From positions 1-24,494 of the forward strand of contig CAZMRA010000040.1 of the NCBI GenBank assembly GCA_964568485.1: a DNA stretch of 24,494 nucleotides. The letters run 5' to 3'. The translations under genes were made by a program, and so were the position numbers. This DNA is from CFX5 sp964568485 (lineage in GTDB: Bacteria; Chloroflexota; Anaerolineae; Caldilineales; Caldilineaceae). Below are positions 23,059 to 24,494 of this stretch, piece after piece. Numbering within the stretch: the first letter of the stretch is position 1; the number at the start of each line of letters is the position of its first letter. The notes below the pieces were generated by a model. It saw only the letters and a program-made list of their open reading frames with translations. It had not been told where the DNA came from and did no database searches.

Positions 23059-24318
23059 TCAGATGGTTAATTGTAGATAAGCCATGGCGGCATCGAAGGC
23101 AGGCAACTGCTCGGGCGAGGTCTCGGTGAGCAATGCCCAAGTTTCAGCGGGGCTAAGCCAGCGCGCCTCGCTATGATTTTCATGGCCCAAATGAATTTCT
23201 TGATTGGCGGTTTCGGCTAGGAAATAGACCACAAAGCGCTCGATATCATAATGGCGAATCCGCGCGGTGTAGTGCAACTCGGAGCGGAAACCTTCGTGGA
23301 GCTTCACAATGGGCAAGCCGGTCTCTTCGGTAAATTCGCGCAATGCACAAGAGGGATCACTTTCACCTTTATGAACCCCGCCGCGCGGGAATTGCCACTG
23401 TTCGAAGAAGAGATTGAAGAGCAACAAAAATTCAATGCCATTCTCGGTGCGCCGATAGGGAACAATCCCAGCACTGCGGCGGACCAAGGGGCGGCGGCCA
23501 ATTGCAATCGCCTCGGGCAACGCCAACTGGCCATTATTCAGCGCTTGGTCGAGGATCGCCCCTTCGATGTTGTAATGTTTATGCGCTTGCAGCCGCTCGA
23601 TCTCCTCCAGCTTGGCATTGCCACTTTTGACAATGACCCGCAGATCGGTCATATCGCCCAAGCGAGCGGCGGCTTCAACCGGGCAATGCGGCGAGCTGCC
23701 ATTTTCCGACAACTCAGTATAAATTACCCGCTCAATGCCCATTGCCTTTAAACGATACCCAAACTCGAGCACATCCCCCGTGCCATTCGCTGGCTGGCCT
23801 GAAGTGACTACCTGACCAGCCCGAATATCAATCCTAGCTACCAAGCGCTCGGGGCCCCACAACTCTAATGCCTCGTTCACGAGGGCTGGCTGGGCCAAGA
23901 GTGTAGCACTTAAGACAACTCGATCCGCGCCCAATTCTAGGGCTAAGCGGATATCATCTAAGGTCTGCAAACCACCATCAAATTGAATAGGCGTGGATAC
24001 AGCACGGCGGATCTCGCGCAGGCGACAGAGGTTGAGGGGCAACCGGTGAAGCAGATCAGCTTCCGGGGTGGCAGGTTCGCTATATCCTGGGCGTTGCACC
24101 AGTATATTTGGAGAACGATGAAGCGTTGCCAGATGCGACTTCGTGGCCCCCACAGGACCATCCCAATTCACTAGATGGAGCCATTCCGCCCCTTCATTGG
24201 CCCAACGGCTTGCTAGCGAGACAGGATCTTCGTCCCCAGCGTTCTCTGTATTGTACTCACCCGAACGCAACCGAACACAGCGCCCACGGCGCAGATCAAT
24301 AGCAGGGTAAATTATCAT
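23059..24318 (-). CDS. HisA-like barrel fused to a Nudix hydrolase domain
   Basis: Residues 1-275 are HisA-like (phosphoribosylformimino-5-aminoimidazole carboxamide ribotide isomerase): IYPAIDLRRGRCVRL with Asp8, RIDIRAG with Asp164 and YTELSENG with Thr201 sit where HisA has its catalytic Asp and Thr. However, the motifs that hold the two substrate phosphates are changed: VGGGIR reads FDGGLQ, the late AGG reads KSGNA, and VGRA/GKA reads LDQA. There is also an extra segment of about 30 residues around 64-94. Residues 281-419 are a Nudix domain with a complete box from Gly313 to Leu335 (Glu319, REFTEETGL), beginning AGIVPYRR like Ap4A-hydrolase types. The join is a continuous frame. It is first in the his block, so it may be the working HisA, a specialised paralogue, or a bifunctional enzyme; sequence alone cannot decide. 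Confidence 0.85.
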   Translation of the reverse strand: MIIYPAIDLRRGRCVRLRSGEYNTENAGDEDPVSLASRWANEGAEWLHLVNWDGPVGATKSHLATLHRSPNILVQRPGYSEPATPEADLLHRLPLNLCRLREIRRAVSTPIQFDGGLQTLDDIRLALELGADRVVLSATLLAQPALVNEALELWGPERLVARIDIRAGQVVTSGQPANGTGDVLEFGYRLKAMGIERVIYTELSENGSSPHCPVEAAARLGDMTDLRVIVKSGNAKLEEIERLQAHKHYNIEGAILDQALNNGQLALPEAIAIGRRPLVRRSAGIVPYRRTENGIEFLLLFNLFFEQWQFPRGGVHKGESDPSCALREFTEETGLPIVKLHEGFRSELHYTARIRHYDIERFVVYFLAETANQEIHLGHENHSEARWLSPAETWALLTETSPEQLPAFDAAMAYLQLTI

Positions 24319-24333
24319 AATTCTTGCGCAATT

Positions 24334-24352
24334 CCTCTGTGGCCCGAAGAGG
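24334..24352 (-). promoter_or_regulatory. Small hairpin overlapping the ribosome site of the HisA-Nudix gene
   Basis: On the minus strand CCTCT can pair with AGAGG, the presumed Shine-Dalgarno sequence, around a nine-base loop. The stem has only five pairs, so any control of translation would be modest. The distance from AGAGG to the ATG is also long, about 15 bases. Confidence 0.25.
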
Positions 24353-24383
24353 GGTTATGCCAACGCTCATTCATCAGCACAAC

Positions 24384-24409
24384 TTACGTAAACTCACATT
24401 ACGTAAACT
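24384..24409. repeat. Direct repeat of a palindromic TTACGTAA site upstream of the his block
   Basis: TTACGTAAACT occurs at 24384-24394 and again at 24399-24409, period 15. Each copy contains the eight-base palindrome TTACGTAA. A related TAAACGTAA lies at 24472-24480. Position, about 70-90 bases before the first gene of the his block, suits paired binding sites for a regulator. No recognisable promoter boxes overlap them with confidence. Confidence 0.5.
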
Positions 24410-24494
24410 TGCAGCCTCTGCCCAGACCACAAGTACTTATTCGCCCTCACTTTACCACAAGCTTGATGCGCTAAACGTAACATCCCATCCGTGT

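Noticed and set aside
24384..24409. CRISPR-like repeat
   Set aside because: There are only two 11-base copies with a four-base spacer, far too short for a CRISPR repeat-spacer unit, and no cas genes are nearby.

Overview
The window looks like a chromosomal scaffold from a filamentous Chloroflexota bacterium, most likely class Chloroflexia. This is inferred from gene content and style, not from a marker gene. The pointers are CHAT proteins with the N-terminal module and C-terminal helical tail I associate with this phylum, a LysW-like carrier protein, a long secreted protein ending in a YLPMV-type tail, and mid-50s GC by eye. No rRNA, tRNA, CRISPR array, transposase or phage gene was found. 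Four 10-N gaps mark it as a draft assembly.

Region 1 (1-3.1 kb). A minus-strand gene running off the left edge encodes a degenerate PP2C-like domain, one transmembrane helix and an extracytoplasmic part. It has a near-consensus promoter placed so that the mRNA should be leaderless. Divergent from it are a LysW-like zinc-ribbon protein with an unusual aspartate-rich tail and, 15 bases later, a YigZ/IMPACT protein.

Region 2 (3.1-11 kb, plus strand). Two CHAT-domain proteins lie in tandem. The first keeps the catalytic Cys but has lost the His; the second has both. They are followed by a 1264-residue secreted protein with an MXAN_6640-like metallopeptidase domain, a von Willebrand A domain, calcium-binding repeats and a YLPMV tail. 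The first CHAT gene and the secreted-protein gene each look frame-shifted at a gap. In both cases an 18- or 17-base exact repeat flanks the gap, and collapsing that repeat restores one uninterrupted frame. I therefore read both breaks as contig-end artefacts, not mutations. This locus is the best candidate for an undescribed system.

Region 3 (11-16 kb). A lipoprotein with two META/HslJ-like domains (minus) is divergent from a homodimeric-type ABC exporter (plus). The exporter converges on an alpha/beta hydrolase. Hairpins sit at both convergent junctions.

Region 4 (16-24.3 kb, all minus). In transcription order: a HisA-like/Nudix fusion, hisF, hisI, hisE (own promoter), a strong terminator, guaB with a coupled SDR oxidoreductase, purA, then a SelW-like protein overlapping a DmpA-type P1 aminopeptidase. 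The metabolic theme is coherent: the histidine pathway releases AICAR, which becomes IMP, and guaB and purA are the two branches that consume IMP. The HisA-like domain is altered at several phosphate-binding motifs and fused to a complete Nudix box, so its function is open.
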